From assembly GCF_001610895.1 (NCBI RefSeq), contig NZ_CP011273.1:558001-622000 (forward strand): a stretch of 64,000 bases of DNA, read 5' to 3'. Position numbers and translations under genes: made by a program. The stretch comes from Planctomyces sp. SH-PL62. Its GTDB lineage: Bacteria > Planctomycetota > Planctomycetia > Isosphaerales > Isosphaeraceae. A model generated the notes under the pieces. It saw only the letters and a list, made by a program, of their open reading frames with translations, made no database searches and was not told where the DNA came from. This document shows positions 10,092 through 18,797 of this stretch, in pieces; position 1 is the stretch's first letter, and each line of letters starts with the position of its first letter.

Positions 10092-10912
10092 GATTTCCTC
10101 GCTTGTTCGGCCCCGAGACGAGTCCGGGGCGGGGGCAAGACCATCGGGGCCCCGGAGAGGGGATGGCGGTCGACCAGGACCGGGCAGCGGTAGGCGCGGC
10201 CGAGGAGTTCGGGCGTCAGGACCTCCTCGGGCTCGCCGACCGCCAGCAGCCGGCCCTCGGCCAGCAGCGCGATCCGGTCGGCCCAGGTCGACGCCTGGTT
10301 CAGGTCGTGGAGGCTCGCGACGACCGCCAGGCCCTCATCGCGCGCCAGATGATCGACGAGTTCGAGGATCTCGTACTGGTAATTCCAGTCCAGGTGCGCC
10401 GTGGGCTCGTCCAGCAGCAGGACGCGCGGCTCCTGGGCGAGCGACTGCGCCAGCACCACCCGCTGCCATTCCCCGGCCGAGAGTCGGTCGACGGGGCGGT
10501 CGCGCATCGGGATCAGTCGGGTCCGTTCGAGCACCCGTTCGACCACGGCGCCGTCCTCGTCGGTCATCGGCAGCCACCACCCCCGATGCGCCGCGCGGCC
10601 GAGTCGGACGACCTCGTCGACGGTCAGCCGCGCCCCCTGGGGGTCTTCCTGGAGGGCGATCGCGACCCGGCGATGGGTCCAGGCGCGGCCGCGCCGCCAG
10701 GCGTCCTCGCCATCGACCAGGACCGACCCGGCGCGCGGGGTCAGCAGCCGGGCGAGGGTCCGCAGGAGCGTCGTCTTGCCCGAGCCGTTGGGGCCCAGGA
10801 GCGCCAGCACGGTCCCGGACTCGACGGTCAGCTCGACGTCCGAGAGGACGTCGGGCAGCCCCCGGCCGTAGCCGCAGGAGAGCCCCCGGGCGTGGAGGCG
10901 CGGGACGGTCAT
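10088..10912 (-). CDS. btuD: Vitamin B12 ABC transporter, ATP-binding protein (BtuD-like)
   Basis: 274 residues. Walker A is LLGPNGSGKTTLLRTLA near residue 38-54, the signature is LSAGEWQRVVLAQSLA, Walker B is RVLLLDEPTAHLDW and the switch histidine is in VASLHDLNQAS. This is the iron/B12 (FepC/BtuD) subfamily. It energises uptake through the adjacent BtuC permease. ATG 10912 overlaps the permease stop by four bases (ATGA), and its own stop overlaps the BtuF start in the same way, so the genes are translationally coupled. Confidence 0.92.
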   Translation of the reverse strand: MTVPRLHARGLSCGYGRGLPDVLSDVELTVESGTVLALLGPNGSGKTTLLRTLARLLTPRAGSVLVDGEDAWRRGRAWTHRRVAIALQEDPQGARLTVDEVVRLGRAAHRGWWLPMTDEDGAVVERVLERTRLIPMRDRPVDRLSAGEWQRVVLAQSLAQEPRVLLLDEPTAHLDWNYQYEILELVDHLARDEGLAVVASLHDLNQASTWADRIALLAEGRLLAVGEPEEVLTPELLGRAYRCPVLVDRHPLSGAPMVLPPPRTRLGAEQARKS

Positions 10913-11952
10913 CGGATGGACCTCCTCAGGACCACCAGGAAGAAGGGCCCGCCGAGGATGGCGGTCAGGACGCCCACCGGCAGCTCGATCGGCGCGGCGA
11001 CCGTGCGCGCCAGGTCGTCGGCCAGGACCAGGAGCACGCCGCCGATCAGGCCGCTGGCCGGGATCAGGAAGCGGTGCCTCGCCCCGACGAAGGCCCGCGC
11101 CACGTGTGGGGCGATCAGGCCGACGAAGCCGATCACCCCCGCCACCGCCACGGCGGCGGCCGTCGCCAGGCTGGCCGCCGCGACGATCAGCCCGCTGATC
11201 GGCTTCAAGGGAAGCCCGAGCGCTCGCGCCGGCTGCTCCCCCAGCGAGAGCGCGTCGAGCGGCCGGGAGAGCACGCAGAGGCCCAGGAATCCCACCACGA
11301 TATACGGCCCGCCGCCGATCAGCGCCTCCCACCCGCGTCCCGCCAGGCTCCCCATCAGCCACGAGACGATCCGGGCCAGTTCCTCGTCGTGCAGCACCAT
11401 CAGGAGCCAGACCATCGCCCCCAGGCAACTGCTCACCGCCGACCCCGCCAGCAGCAGCGAGACGATCGGCGCGGGGCCCCACCAGGCCGTCGACATGTAG
11501 ACCAACCCGGCGGCACCCACGGCCCCGAGGAACCCGCCCAGGGGCACCGCCCCGAAGCCCAGCCCCCCCGCCTGGCCGGCCGTCACGATGACCAGCGTCG
11601 CCCCCAGCGCCGAGCCGGTCGACGCCCCGATGACGTAGGGATCGGCCAGGGGATTGCGAAAGAGCCCCTGGTACGCGGCCCCCGCCGCTCCCAGGGCCAG
11701 CCCCACCAGCCCCGCCAGGATCACCCGGGGCATGCGAAGCTCCCAGACGATCGTCGTCACGTCGCGCGAGACCGTCTCGCCCCGGCCCGACAAGGCCCCC
11801 ACGATCTGCCCGATCGAGAGTCGCACCGGGCCGACCCCCAGGCTCGCAATCCCGACCGCGACGAGCAAGGCCGCCAGGAATGCGACGCGGACGAAGCGAT
11901 CGTTCATGATCGCTCCGCTCCAGGGTCGTCGCCCGTCGTCCTGGTGAGTCAT
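10909..11952 (-). CDS. btuC: Vitamin B12 ABC transporter, permease (BtuC/FecCD family)
   Basis: 347 residues from ATG 11952, which overlaps the stop of the upstream DUF1289 gene as ATGA; an inner ATG at 11907 (MNDRFVRVAFL) is an alternative. About ten membrane helices; ELRMPRVILAGLVGLALGAAG and NPLADPYVIGASTGSALGA are hallmark FecCD motifs, with GFVGLIAPHVAR as the ATPase-coupling loop. It forms the inner-membrane channel for corrinoids. Its place behind a cobalamin riboswitch makes B12 the likely cargo. Confidence 0.92.
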   Translation of the reverse strand: MTHQDDGRRPWSGAIMNDRFVRVAFLAALLVAVGIASLGVGPVRLSIGQIVGALSGRGETVSRDVTTIVWELRMPRVILAGLVGLALGAAGAAYQGLFRNPLADPYVIGASTGSALGATLVIVTAGQAGGLGFGAVPLGGFLGAVGAAGLVYMSTAWWGPAPIVSLLLAGSAVSSCLGAMVWLLMVLHDEELARIVSWLMGSLAGRGWEALIGGGPYIVVGFLGLCVLSRPLDALSLGEQPARALGLPLKPISGLIVAAASLATAAAVAVAGVIGFVGLIAPHVARAFVGARHRFLIPASGLIGGVLLVLADDLARTVAAPIELPVGVLTAILGGPFFLVVLRRSIR

Positions 11953-12830
11953 TCGGTCCCCCGATCGGGGAAGAAGAAGGCGCAGGGGGTCAGCGTTTCG
12001 GGCGTCTCCAGGCCGTTGGGGACGTCTCCACAGCCCGCGAGCCGGATCGGCGCCAGCGGCCCCTCGTCGTCCCCGCCCTCGATCGGCCCGAGGGCCTCGA
12101 CCCGGCCGATCGGCCCCAGAACGACCCGCGCGGGGCGAGCCTCGACGATCCGCCGGCCGATCCCCGCGAAAAGGTCGGGCCACTCCAGGCCCAGGCAGTC
12201 GTCGAGCCCTCGGATCAGCTCGGGGTCGTCGGTGCGGAGGCAGAACGCCGCCGCCCGGGCGCCGAGCCCCAGGTCGTAGAGCCGGGCGTCGCGGTCGCGG
12301 GGCTCCACGGCGTCGCGGTCGAGCCCGAGGTACGCCAGGCCGGCTCGGGGCGTCTGACGATTCCGGGGGACCGCCAGGACCAGCGGCCCAGGCGACGGAT
12401 CGTCGCCGGAAGCGACCGGGGCCATGACGCGGACCTGCTCGGGGACGTCGAAACGGACCGCCGCGCGACGGGTCCGGGCGACCAATCGCGCCGATCCGTC
12501 GCGCTCCAGCTCGCTCGTCTCATCGGGCCCGACCCGGAACTCCGAGGCCCCGCCGAAGTGGCCGATCGCCCAGGTTCCGCCCGCGGGCCTCCCCGGCTCC
12601 AGCGTCCCGGCGATGAACGCCATGAGATCGCCCCGGGTCCACTTCAGGCGGTGGAGCCCCACACCCATCCTCGCCCGACGAGCGGGCAGGTCCGCCCAGA
12701 CCCGTTCGAGGAACGCCGCCGGGGCGTCGCGCCAGGCGGCGATCTCCGCCGACGTCCGGGCGCATCCCAGGCAGTGGCTCGACGCGGCGTCGAGGCGGCA
12801 GAATCCGATGCAAGGGCTGGTCGTCGTCAC
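11949..12830 (-). CDS. DUF1289-containing protein heading the B12 operon
   Basis: 293 residues from GTG 12830. Residues 5-35 form a DUF1289 domain (SPCIGFCRLD and CLGCARTSAEIAAW) with four cysteines at about 7, 11, 20 and 23, a probable metal or Fe-S site. The remaining 250 residues have no family I recognise. It is the first gene after the cobalamin riboswitch and is coupled to btuC by an ATGA overlap, so its expression should fall when B12 is plentiful. A role in corrinoid handling is inferred from context only. No ATG suits this start; GTG is chosen because the DUF1289 motif begins immediately after it. Confidence 0.75.
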   Translation of the reverse strand: MTTTSPCIGFCRLDAASSHCLGCARTSAEIAAWRDAPAAFLERVWADLPARRARMGVGLHRLKWTRGDLMAFIAGTLEPGRPAGGTWAIGHFGGASEFRVGPDETSELERDGSARLVARTRRAAVRFDVPEQVRVMAPVASGDDPSPGPLVLAVPRNRQTPRAGLAYLGLDRDAVEPRDRDARLYDLGLGARAAAFCLRTDDPELIRGLDDCLGLEWPDLFAGIGRRIVEARPARVVLGPIGRVEALGPIEGGDDEGPLAPIRLAGCGDVPNGLETPETLTPCAFFFPDRGTE

Positions 12831-13002
12831 GGACGCGACCCCCCGTCTCCGACGAACGGACGGCGCGCCGTCGCCGAAACCCGGCCGCAAGGCCGGTCGA
12901 CGCGGGAGCGATGGAAGACCGAGGACATCGAAGCAGACCTTTCCGCCGGGCCGGGCGGCGCTCGTTGGGCACGGCCGGGCGGCCATGCAGGAAAATCGAT
13001 CC

Positions 13003-13180
13003 CGACGGGCAGGTCTTCTGGCTCTCGGCTCGTGACGGTCCCGGACGGCCTTCCCGCCCCATTCCGGGCAGTGGCGCAACGTCCGGGGCCTCGCCGATCA
13101 CAGCGGCGGCCCCGCGCCGGATTCTCACCGGCTTCCCTATTCTCTCCCCCTTCGCGATCGAAGCTCGGGAGCACCCGTCG
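13003..13180 (-). promoter_or_regulatory. Cobalamin (AdoCbl-type) riboswitch
   Basis: On the minus strand the RNA shows the conserved core: GAAGCCGGTGAGAATCCGGC, then GCCGCCGCTGTGATC, GCCACTGCCC, GGGAAGGC, and the B12 box AGCCAGAAGACCTGCC. The P1 stem is a perfect 7-bp pair, CGACGGG (plus-strand 13174-13180) with CCCGTCG (13003-13009). It lies about 170 bases upstream of the DUF1289-btuCDF operon. Known function: bound cobalamin represses the downstream genes by blocking transcription or translation. Confidence 0.93.
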
Positions 13181-13384
13181 GGCGAACGATTTCAATTAGA
13201 CTCGCGGGGGCACGATTTGCAAAGGGGGGACGTCGCCGAGACCGACCTTCGGTGGTCGATCGACCGGCGTCATCTCGTCGAAGATCAGGCCCCGTGGACC
13301 TCGCAACGGATCAACCCCACACCGCGACGATCATGATCTGCGAGTGCGCCTCTCTCGTGGACGATCAAAACCCGCACCCCCTCG
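13181..13384. other. Region upstream of the riboswitch, 3' of the NB-ARC gene
   Basis: About 200 bases that should hold the promoter of the B12 operon. TTTCAATTAGACTCG near 13190-13203 is the only AT-rich spot, but I could not define -35 and -10 boxes with confidence, and I see no terminator for the NB-ARC gene. Confidence 0.35.
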
Positions 13385-16300
13385 CTAAACGCCTTCCAGC
13401 CTCAAAAATTGGACCCGACCCAGCAGGTCCCCCGCGACGATCGTCACCGCGTCGTCCGCGATCGCGCATGCGTGGTAGGGGCCGTCGCCGACGAATTCCG
13501 CGAGGAGAATCCCGGTTCCCAGGTCCCACACCTTCATCGTCCGGTCATCTGAGCCGGAGACGGCGCGTCGGCCGTCTGCCGACATCGCCAGCGTGGTGAC
13601 CCGGTCGTCGTGCCCCTCGATCCTGAGAAGCAATGCGTCCGAGCCCAGGTCCCAAAGGCTGAGCGTCCCGTCGTTGAAGCCGCAGAGGACGAGGCGGCAG
13701 TCGCCCGACGCCGCCACCGCGTTCATGCCCGTCCTTCGGTTCGGCAGCGTACGAATCGAGGCGCCCGAGTCCAGGTCCCAGAGCTTGAGCGTCCCTCCGT
13801 AAGAGCCGGAGACGGCGCGCCGACCGTCTGCCGACGCCGTCACAGCCAGGACCCAGTCGCGGTGTCCCGCCCGCGTACTGATTGACTCACCGGAGTCAAG
13901 GTCCCAGAACCTGAGAGTCCCATCGGTCAAGCCCGAGACGGCGCGTCGGCCGTCGGCCGACATCGCCAGCGCAAGGACCGGGCCGTCGTGCCCCTCCAGC
14001 GGCCGAATCAGCGAGCCCGAGCCCAGGTCCCAAAGGCTGAGCGTCCCGTCGTTGAAGCCGCAGAGGACGAGGCGGCAGTCGCCCGACGCCGCCACCGCGT
14101 TCATGCCCGTCCTTCGGTTCGGCAGCGTACGAATCGAGGCGCCCGAGTCCAGGTCCCAGAGTCTGAGCGTCCCGTCGTCGTCGTTGGAGACGGCGCGGCG
14201 GCCGTCGGCCGACGCCGCCACCGCACGGACTTGGCCGCTGCACGCCTCAAAAGTGTGCATCGAGGCGAGCGAGTCCAGGTCCCAGAGCCTGAGCGTGCCG
14301 TCTTCGGAGCCGGAGACGGCGCGGCGGCCGTCGGCCGACGCCGCCACCGCACGGATCCCACCGCCGCCTTTCAGCGTGCGAATCGAGGCGAGCGAGTCCA
14401 GGTCCCAGAGCCTGAGCGTGCCGTCGTCGGAGCTGGAGACGGCGCGTCGGCCGTCGGCCGACATCGCCACCGCACGGAGCCGGCCCTCGTGGCCTTCGAG
14501 GGTGCGAATCGAGACGCCCGAGTCCAGGTCCCAGAGCCTGAGCGTGCCGTCGTCGGAGCCGGAGACGGCGCGGCGGCCGTCGGCCGACGCCGCCACCGCA
14601 CGGACCGGGCCGCCGTGGCCCTCCAGCTCGCGAATCGGGGCGTGCGCGTCCAGGTCCCAGAGCCTGAGCGTGCCGTCGTCGGAGCCGGAGACGGCGCGTC
14701 GGCCGTCGGTCGACATCGCCACCGCACGGAGCCGGCCCTCGTGGCCTTCGAGGGTGCGAATCGAGACGCCCGAGTCCAGGTCCCAGAGCCTGAGCGTGCC
14801 GTCGTCGGAGCCGGAGACGGCGCGGCGGCCGTCGGCCGACGCCGCCACCGCACGGACCGGGCCGCCGTGGCCCTCCAGCTCGCGAATCGGGGCGTGCGCG
14901 TCCAGATCCCAGAGCCTGAGCGTGCCGTCGTCGGAGCCGGAGACGGCGCGTCGGCCGTCGGCCGACATCGCCACCGCAAGGACTCCTCCGCCGCACCCTT
15001 CAAAAGTGCGAATCGAAGTGCCCGAGTCCAGGTCCCAGAGTCTGAGCGTCCCGTCGCTGGAGCCGGAGAGGGCGCGGCGGCCGTCGGCCGACGCCGCCAC
15101 CGCACGAATCCCACCGCCGCCGCCTTCCAGCGTGCGAATCAGCGCACCGCCGGGAGGGGTCAACGCCTCGGCCAGCGGACGCAGCCAGGGACCACGCTGG
15201 TTGCGCTGGACGCGGGGCAGGAAGTCCCTGATCGCCGCGGACTCCGAGCCGTGCAGGCGGCCGATCATCTGGCCGGCGAACAGAGAGGCGTCGCGGGAGA
15301 GGGCGTGGGCGGAGAGTCGGATGGCTCCCTCCACGAGCGCCAGCTCCGGGTCGCCGCGGAGCGCCTCGAAGTCGGCCAGCAAGGCGTTGGAGTCGGCGGC
15401 TTGGAGCTTCTTCGAAAGCCAGCGGGGATCCAGGAGGAGTCCCCGCAGGACCTCCTGCCGTCCCGCGTGGATCAAGTGGTAGGCGAGCCACCGCCAGGCG
15501 TAGGCGTCCGGCAGTTGATGGAGGTCGCCCCAGGAGTCGAGCAGCCGGGCGTGAAGCGGAGCCGGGTCGGAGACCTCGTCCGCCAGGTAGGCCCGGATCA
15601 CGTCGTGCAGGCTGAGGGTCTGGGCTCGCAGGTCGAGCCTGAGCAGCGACAGGTCGGCCAGACGCTGGGAGAGTTCCTCGGCCTCGTAGTCGTCGAGCCC
15701 CCATAGGGCCGCCGCCGCGGCGAGGGGGATGTCGACGTCTTCGGGAAAGATCGCCAGTTCGGTGAAGCGGCGACGATCCTCGGCCTCCAGCAGGTCCGTA
15801 CTGAGCCCGATCGAGGCGGCGAACGAGTCGTTTCGCTCGCCCGATTTCGGCCGAGCGAGTACGTCCACGCCCTTGCGGTCGAGGCCCCTGTTGAGGTAGT
15901 CGAGGGCCCCTTCGATCGAGTCGCCCCGCGCGACCCGAAGTCGCAGCGCCGAGCCGGCCAGTTCCAGCAGCAGGGGCCACTCGCCGAGGCGACGGGCCAG
16001 GGACAGGAACGAACCGTACGTCGCATCCGAAGCCTCGACCCGCGAAAGGAGCATCGCTACGCCCTGCTCGGGGGTCATCGCGTCGACCTCCACGCGACGG
16101 GCTTCGACCGCGACTTCGAACTGTCGAGTCGTGACCAGACGGGTGCATCGAACGGCCCCGCGCAGGAAGGGACGCAGGTGGGCCGCGTCCCAGACGTCGT
16201 CCAGGACGAGCAAGCAAGGCCGTCCCGCCAGTTCGTCCGCCAGTCGGCGCGAGCCGTCCTCGACGTCGCGGACGGCTGCGGGCTCGCCGGTGAGGGTCTC

Positions 16301-16726
16301 GATGAGGCGGGCCAGTGCGGTCGGCAGGTCGGGCTGCTGGCCGAGCGTGGTCCAGAGGACGCCGTCGGGATGGGCCTTCCTGATCTCGGGGTCGTGGCAG
16401 AGGGCGGTCGCCAGGGTCGTCTTGCCCAACCCGCCGGCGCCACGGAGAGCGGTCGTGATCGCGACGGACTTCCCCGGATCGGAGGCTAGGAGCAGCTCAC
16501 GCAGCCGACCGAACTCCTCGGGCCGAGCCACGAATCCCGCGGGCAGGTCGGGGGCCTGGAACGGGACGCGGCGTGATGGAACGCGATCAAAGACACCCCC
16601 GAACGAATCGCAAGGACCTCTTGTAGAGGAGCGAATCCTTGCCGGCCGGCTTGCAGATCGTGACGTGGTCGTCGTCCATAGGCACGGGGATGACGCCGGC
16701 GATCCCGGGGTCGGCGCTGGTTTCAT
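13385..16726 (-). CDS. STAND (NLR-like) NTPase: NB-ARC ATPase with about 14 WD40 blades
   Basis: 1113 residues as read. The first 45 or so are a shadow of the hydrolase gene; clear homology starts around PFQAPDLPAGFVARPEEFGRL. NB-ARC: Walker A GAGGLGKTT at about 96-104, Walker B LLVLDDVWD at 172-180, then a winged-helix/helical region (ELAIFPEDVDIPLAAAAALW; TLSLHDVIRAYL). From about residue 525 there are 13 WD40 units ending in LRLWDLDS-like strands plus a last degenerate one, enough for two seven-bladed propellers. The units are nearly identical. No independent start codon suits the NB-ARC frame, and one base fewer at 16596-16600 fuses it to the hydrolase. Family role: signal-triggered oligomeric switch, often in defence or self-recognition. 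Confidence 0.88.
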   Translation of the reverse strand: MKPAPTPGSPASSPCLWTTTTSRSASRPARIRSSTRGPCDSFGGVFDRVPSRRVPFQAPDLPAGFVARPEEFGRLRELLLASDPGKSVAITTALRGAGGLGKTTLATALCHDPEIRKAHPDGVLWTTLGQQPDLPTALARLIETLTGEPAAVRDVEDGSRRLADELAGRPCLLVLDDVWDAAHLRPFLRGAVRCTRLVTTRQFEVAVEARRVEVDAMTPEQGVAMLLSRVEASDATYGSFLSLARRLGEWPLLLELAGSALRLRVARGDSIEGALDYLNRGLDRKGVDVLARPKSGERNDSFAASIGLSTDLLEAEDRRRFTELAIFPEDVDIPLAAAAALWGLDDYEAEELSQRLADLSLLRLDLRAQTLSLHDVIRAYLADEVSDPAPLHARLLDSWGDLHQLPDAYAWRWLAYHLIHAGRQEVLRGLLLDPRWLSKKLQAADSNALLADFEALRGDPELALVEGAIRLSAHALSRDASLFAGQMIGRLHGSESAAIRDFLPRVQRNQRGPWLRPLAEALTPPGGALIRTLEGGGGGIRAVAASADGRRALSGSSDGTLRLWDLDSGTSIRTFEGCGGGVLAVAMSADGRRAVSGSDDGTLRLWDLDAHAPIRELEGHGGPVRAVAASADGRRAVSGSDDGTLRLWDLDSGVSIRTLEGHEGRLRAVAMSTDGRRAVSGSDDGTLRLWDLDAHAPIRELEGHGGPVRAVAASADGRRAVSGSDDGTLRLWDLDSGVSIRTLEGHEGRLRAVAMSADGRRAVSSSDDGTLRLWDLDSLASIRTLKGGGGIRAVAASADGRRAVSGSEDGTLRLWDLDSLASMHTFEACSGQVRAVAASADGRRAVSNDDDGTLRLWDLDSGASIRTLPNRRTGMNAVAASGDCRLVLCGFNDGTLSLWDLGSGSLIRPLEGHDGPVLALAMSADGRRAVSGLTDGTLRFWDLDSGESISTRAGHRDWVLAVTASADGRRAVSGSYGGTLKLWDLDSGASIRTLPNRRTGMNAVAASGDCRLVLCGFNDGTLSLWDLGSDALLLRIEGHDDRVTTLAMSADGRRAVSGSDDRTMKVWDLGTGILLAEFVGDGPYHACAIADDAVTIVAGDLLGRVQFLRLEGV
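13430..15145 (-). repeat. 126-bp tandem DNA repeats encoding WD40 blades
   Basis: Each blade is coded by about 126 bp, and similarity is strong at DNA level. The two-blade block 14479-14730 is repeated with only a few differences at 14731-14977 (exact 252-bp offset). A second block around 13648-13785 recurs 378 bp further (three blades) at 14026-14163, including the odd NRRTGMNAVAASGDC blade. This points to recent duplication or gene conversion within the gene. Confidence 0.9.
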
Positions 16727-17342
16727 TGACGACCAGGAATCCAGCCGTCGGCAGCTTCTCGCAGTAGACCTCGACTTTCACGTCCAGCGTCTGGTGGTTG
16801 TTGCGGAACCAGGTGTTGAGTTCTCGCAGACGCGGGTCATGGGCCCGCAGATCGTCGACCGCGACCGTGTTACGCAAGACCAGGCTCAGGTGCTTGACCC
16901 AGCCGGCGATGTCCGATCCGGAGTGCGGAGTCGAGACGAAAACGATCCCCCGCGTCTGGTCGACGACGCGCCGCCAGTTCGGGTCGCCGAAATCCCGGCC
17001 GTGCCGCAGCAATTGCTTGACCAGCAGGCCGCCCATGCTGTGGGTGATGTAGACGGTCGGCCGCTCGCCCAACCCCTCGACGTCCAGGACGGCCAGGGCG
17101 TTGGTGGCGCGGTCGGCCAGGGGCATGGCGTGGCCCTTCCAGGCCATTGATGCGGCGTCGTAGTCGAGAAGCCAGACGCCGACGTCGGGCAGGTCCTCGG
17201 CCAGCCACTCCGGCCAGGTCGGGCCGGCGCTCCCGGCGGGCCGCCAGGTGGAGCGGGCGTCGCCGTCCAGGCCATGCACGAAGACGACGTCGCCGCGACG
17301 TTGGGAATCGTCGCATCCGGAGACCTTGATCAGCTTGCTCAC
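16587..17342 (-). CDS. SERAC1-like alpha/beta hydrolase, probable effector domain of the NB-ARC protein
   Basis: 251 residues. The oxyanion segment is VVFVHGLDGDARSTW (about 19-33), the nucleophile Ser102 lies in THSMGG, and the catalytic His is probably H226 in DDDHVTICKP. This is the lipase/esterase fold found in SERAC1 and at the N-terminus of many STAND proteins. It stops at 16587 after SLRFVRG. Removing one base from the five-base run at 16596-16600 makes the frame flow through FVRGVFDRVPSRRVPFQAPD into NB-ARC. I infer a single hydrolase-NB-ARC-WD40 protein; the alternative is two overlapping genes. Substrate unknown, lipid or peptidoglycan esters possible. Confidence 0.8.
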   Translation of the reverse strand: MSKLIKVSGCDDSQRRGDVVFVHGLDGDARSTWRPAGSAGPTWPEWLAEDLPDVGVWLLDYDAASMAWKGHAMPLADRATNALAVLDVEGLGERPTVYITHSMGGLLVKQLLRHGRDFGDPNWRRVVDQTRGIVFVSTPHSGSDIAGWVKHLSLVLRNTVAVDDLRAHDPRLRELNTWFRNNHQTLDVKVEVYCEKLPTAGFLVVNETSADPGIAGVIPVPMDDDHVTICKPAGKDSLLYKRSLRFVRGCL

Positions 17343-17594
17343 AAGGCGGCCCTCTGGAAGCAGCAGGGGACGATCCGACGATTCGATCAGACTGGCTCGC
17401 GGATACTATTGAAACCCAATGCATCGCAGCTCGCTAGTGACAAGGAGACCGTGAATCGCGAGCGGAGCCGGGTGAGACGCATTGTGCCCGGGATGAGCGT
17501 CTTCCCGCCCCACGGTCCTGTTGTTGGATCGCGGGGGCGGGGATACACTGGGGGGCCGCATGATCCCTAGACGTCGATTTCGAGGTTAGACGCG

Positions 17595-18767
17595 ATGGCG
17601 ACCACCCCGTTCGAGAAGTCCCAACGGCTCCAGAAGCTCCCGCCTTATCTGTTCGCCGAGATCGACCGCAAGAAGAAAGCCGCCATCGCCGCCGGCCGCG
17701 ACGTCATCAACCTCGGCGTCGGCGACCCCGACCGCCCCACGCCCCGGGCGATCATCGAGAGCCTCCAGAAGAACGTCGAGAACCCGGCGTTCCACCAGTA
17801 CGCCCTCGACCAGGGCTCGCCGGAGCTTCGGAAGTCGATCGCCGCGTTTTGCAAGTCCCGGTACGGCCTGGACCTGGACCCCGAGACCGAGATCCTGCCG
17901 CTGATCGGTTCGAAAGAAGGCCTGGCCCACTTCCCGCTCGCCGTGCTCAACCCCGGCGAGATCAGCCTGGTCCCCGATCCGTGCTACCCGGTCTACCGGT
18001 CGGCCAGCCAGTTCGCCGGGGCCGACGTCTACACCATGCCGCTGGAGCCCTCGCTGGGCTTCCGCCCCGACCTCGACGCCGTCCCGAACGACGTGTACGC
18101 CCTCGCCCGGCTGATGTTCCTGAACTTCCCGAACAACCCGACCGGCGGGACGGCCGACCTGCCTTATTTCCAGAAGGTCGTCGACCTGGCCAGGACGCAC
18201 AACTTCACGATCGCGCAGGACGCCGCGTACAATGAAATGTACTACGGCGAGCCGGCCCCCAGCATCCTCCAGATCGAGGGGGCGAAGGACGTCGCGATCG
18301 AGTTCCACAGCCTGTCGAAGACGTTCAACATGACCGGCTGGCGCGTCGGCTTCGCGATCGGCGGCGAGCCGCTGATCTCGGCGCTGAAGCAGGTGAAGGC
18401 GAACTGCGACTCGGGCATCTTCACCGCCATCCAGTTCGCCGCCAAGACGGCGCTCGACCAGTACGACGAGCTGACGCCGCCAATCCGGGCCCTGTACAAG
18501 GAGCGTCGCGACGCCTTCGTCGGCGCGATGCGGAAGCAGGGGTGGGACGTCCCGTCGCCCGACGCGACCTTTTACGTCTGGATCCCGTGCCCCAAGGGGT
18601 ACACCTCCAGCGACCTGTGCGCCCGGCTGCTGGACGAGGCCGACGTGGTGACGACGCCCGGCCTGGGCTTCGGCCGCACGGCCGACGGCTACATCCGGGT
18701 CTCGCTGACGGTCGAGACCCCGCGCCTGCTGGAAGCGGCCGAGCGTATCGGCAAGCTCGCCCTGTAA
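17595..18767 (+). CDS. dapL: LL-diaminopimelate aminotransferase
   Basis: 390 residues, usual length. This fold-type I PLP enzyme converts tetrahydrodipicolinate and glutamate to LL-diaminopimelate, bypassing the acylated DAP intermediates in lysine and peptidoglycan synthesis. Visible motifs: VINLGVGDPDRPTP, NFPNNPTGGTADL, QDAAYNEMYYG, and SLSKTFNMTGWRVGFAIGG with the PLP lysine. The transaminase DAP route is common in Planctomycetota. It is followed 30 bases later by folK in the same direction. Confidence 0.92.
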   Translation: MATTPFEKSQRLQKLPPYLFAEIDRKKKAAIAAGRDVINLGVGDPDRPTPRAIIESLQKNVENPAFHQYALDQGSPELRKSIAAFCKSRYGLDLDPETEILPLIGSKEGLAHFPLAVLNPGEISLVPDPCYPVYRSASQFAGADVYTMPLEPSLGFRPDLDAVPNDVYALARLMFLNFPNNPTGGTADLPYFQKVVDLARTHNFTIAQDAAYNEMYYGEPAPSILQIEGAKDVAIEFHSLSKTFNMTGWRVGFAIGGEPLISALKQVKANCDSGIFTAIQFAAKTALDQYDELTPPIRALYKERRDAFVGAMRKQGWDVPSPDATFYVWIPCPKGYTSSDLCARLLDEADVVTTPGLGFGRTADGYIRVSLTVETPRLLEAAERIGKLAL

Positions 18768-18797
18768 TTCGAGGACGGCTCGCGAATCGAGGCTGGA

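Noticed and set aside
12911-13336. Open frames over the riboswitch
   Set aside because: The segment has the full conserved cobalamin riboswitch core and P1; no coding features.
13430-15145. Regularly spaced repeats resembling a CRISPR array
   Set aside because: Period is 126 bp with no unique spacers; the units translate as WD40 blades.
13988-15706. Long plus-strand open frames across the WD40 gene
   Set aside because: They mirror the 126-bp repeats and high G+C on the opposite strand; they have no motif or ribosome site, while the minus-strand reading has clear NB-ARC and WD40 patterns.
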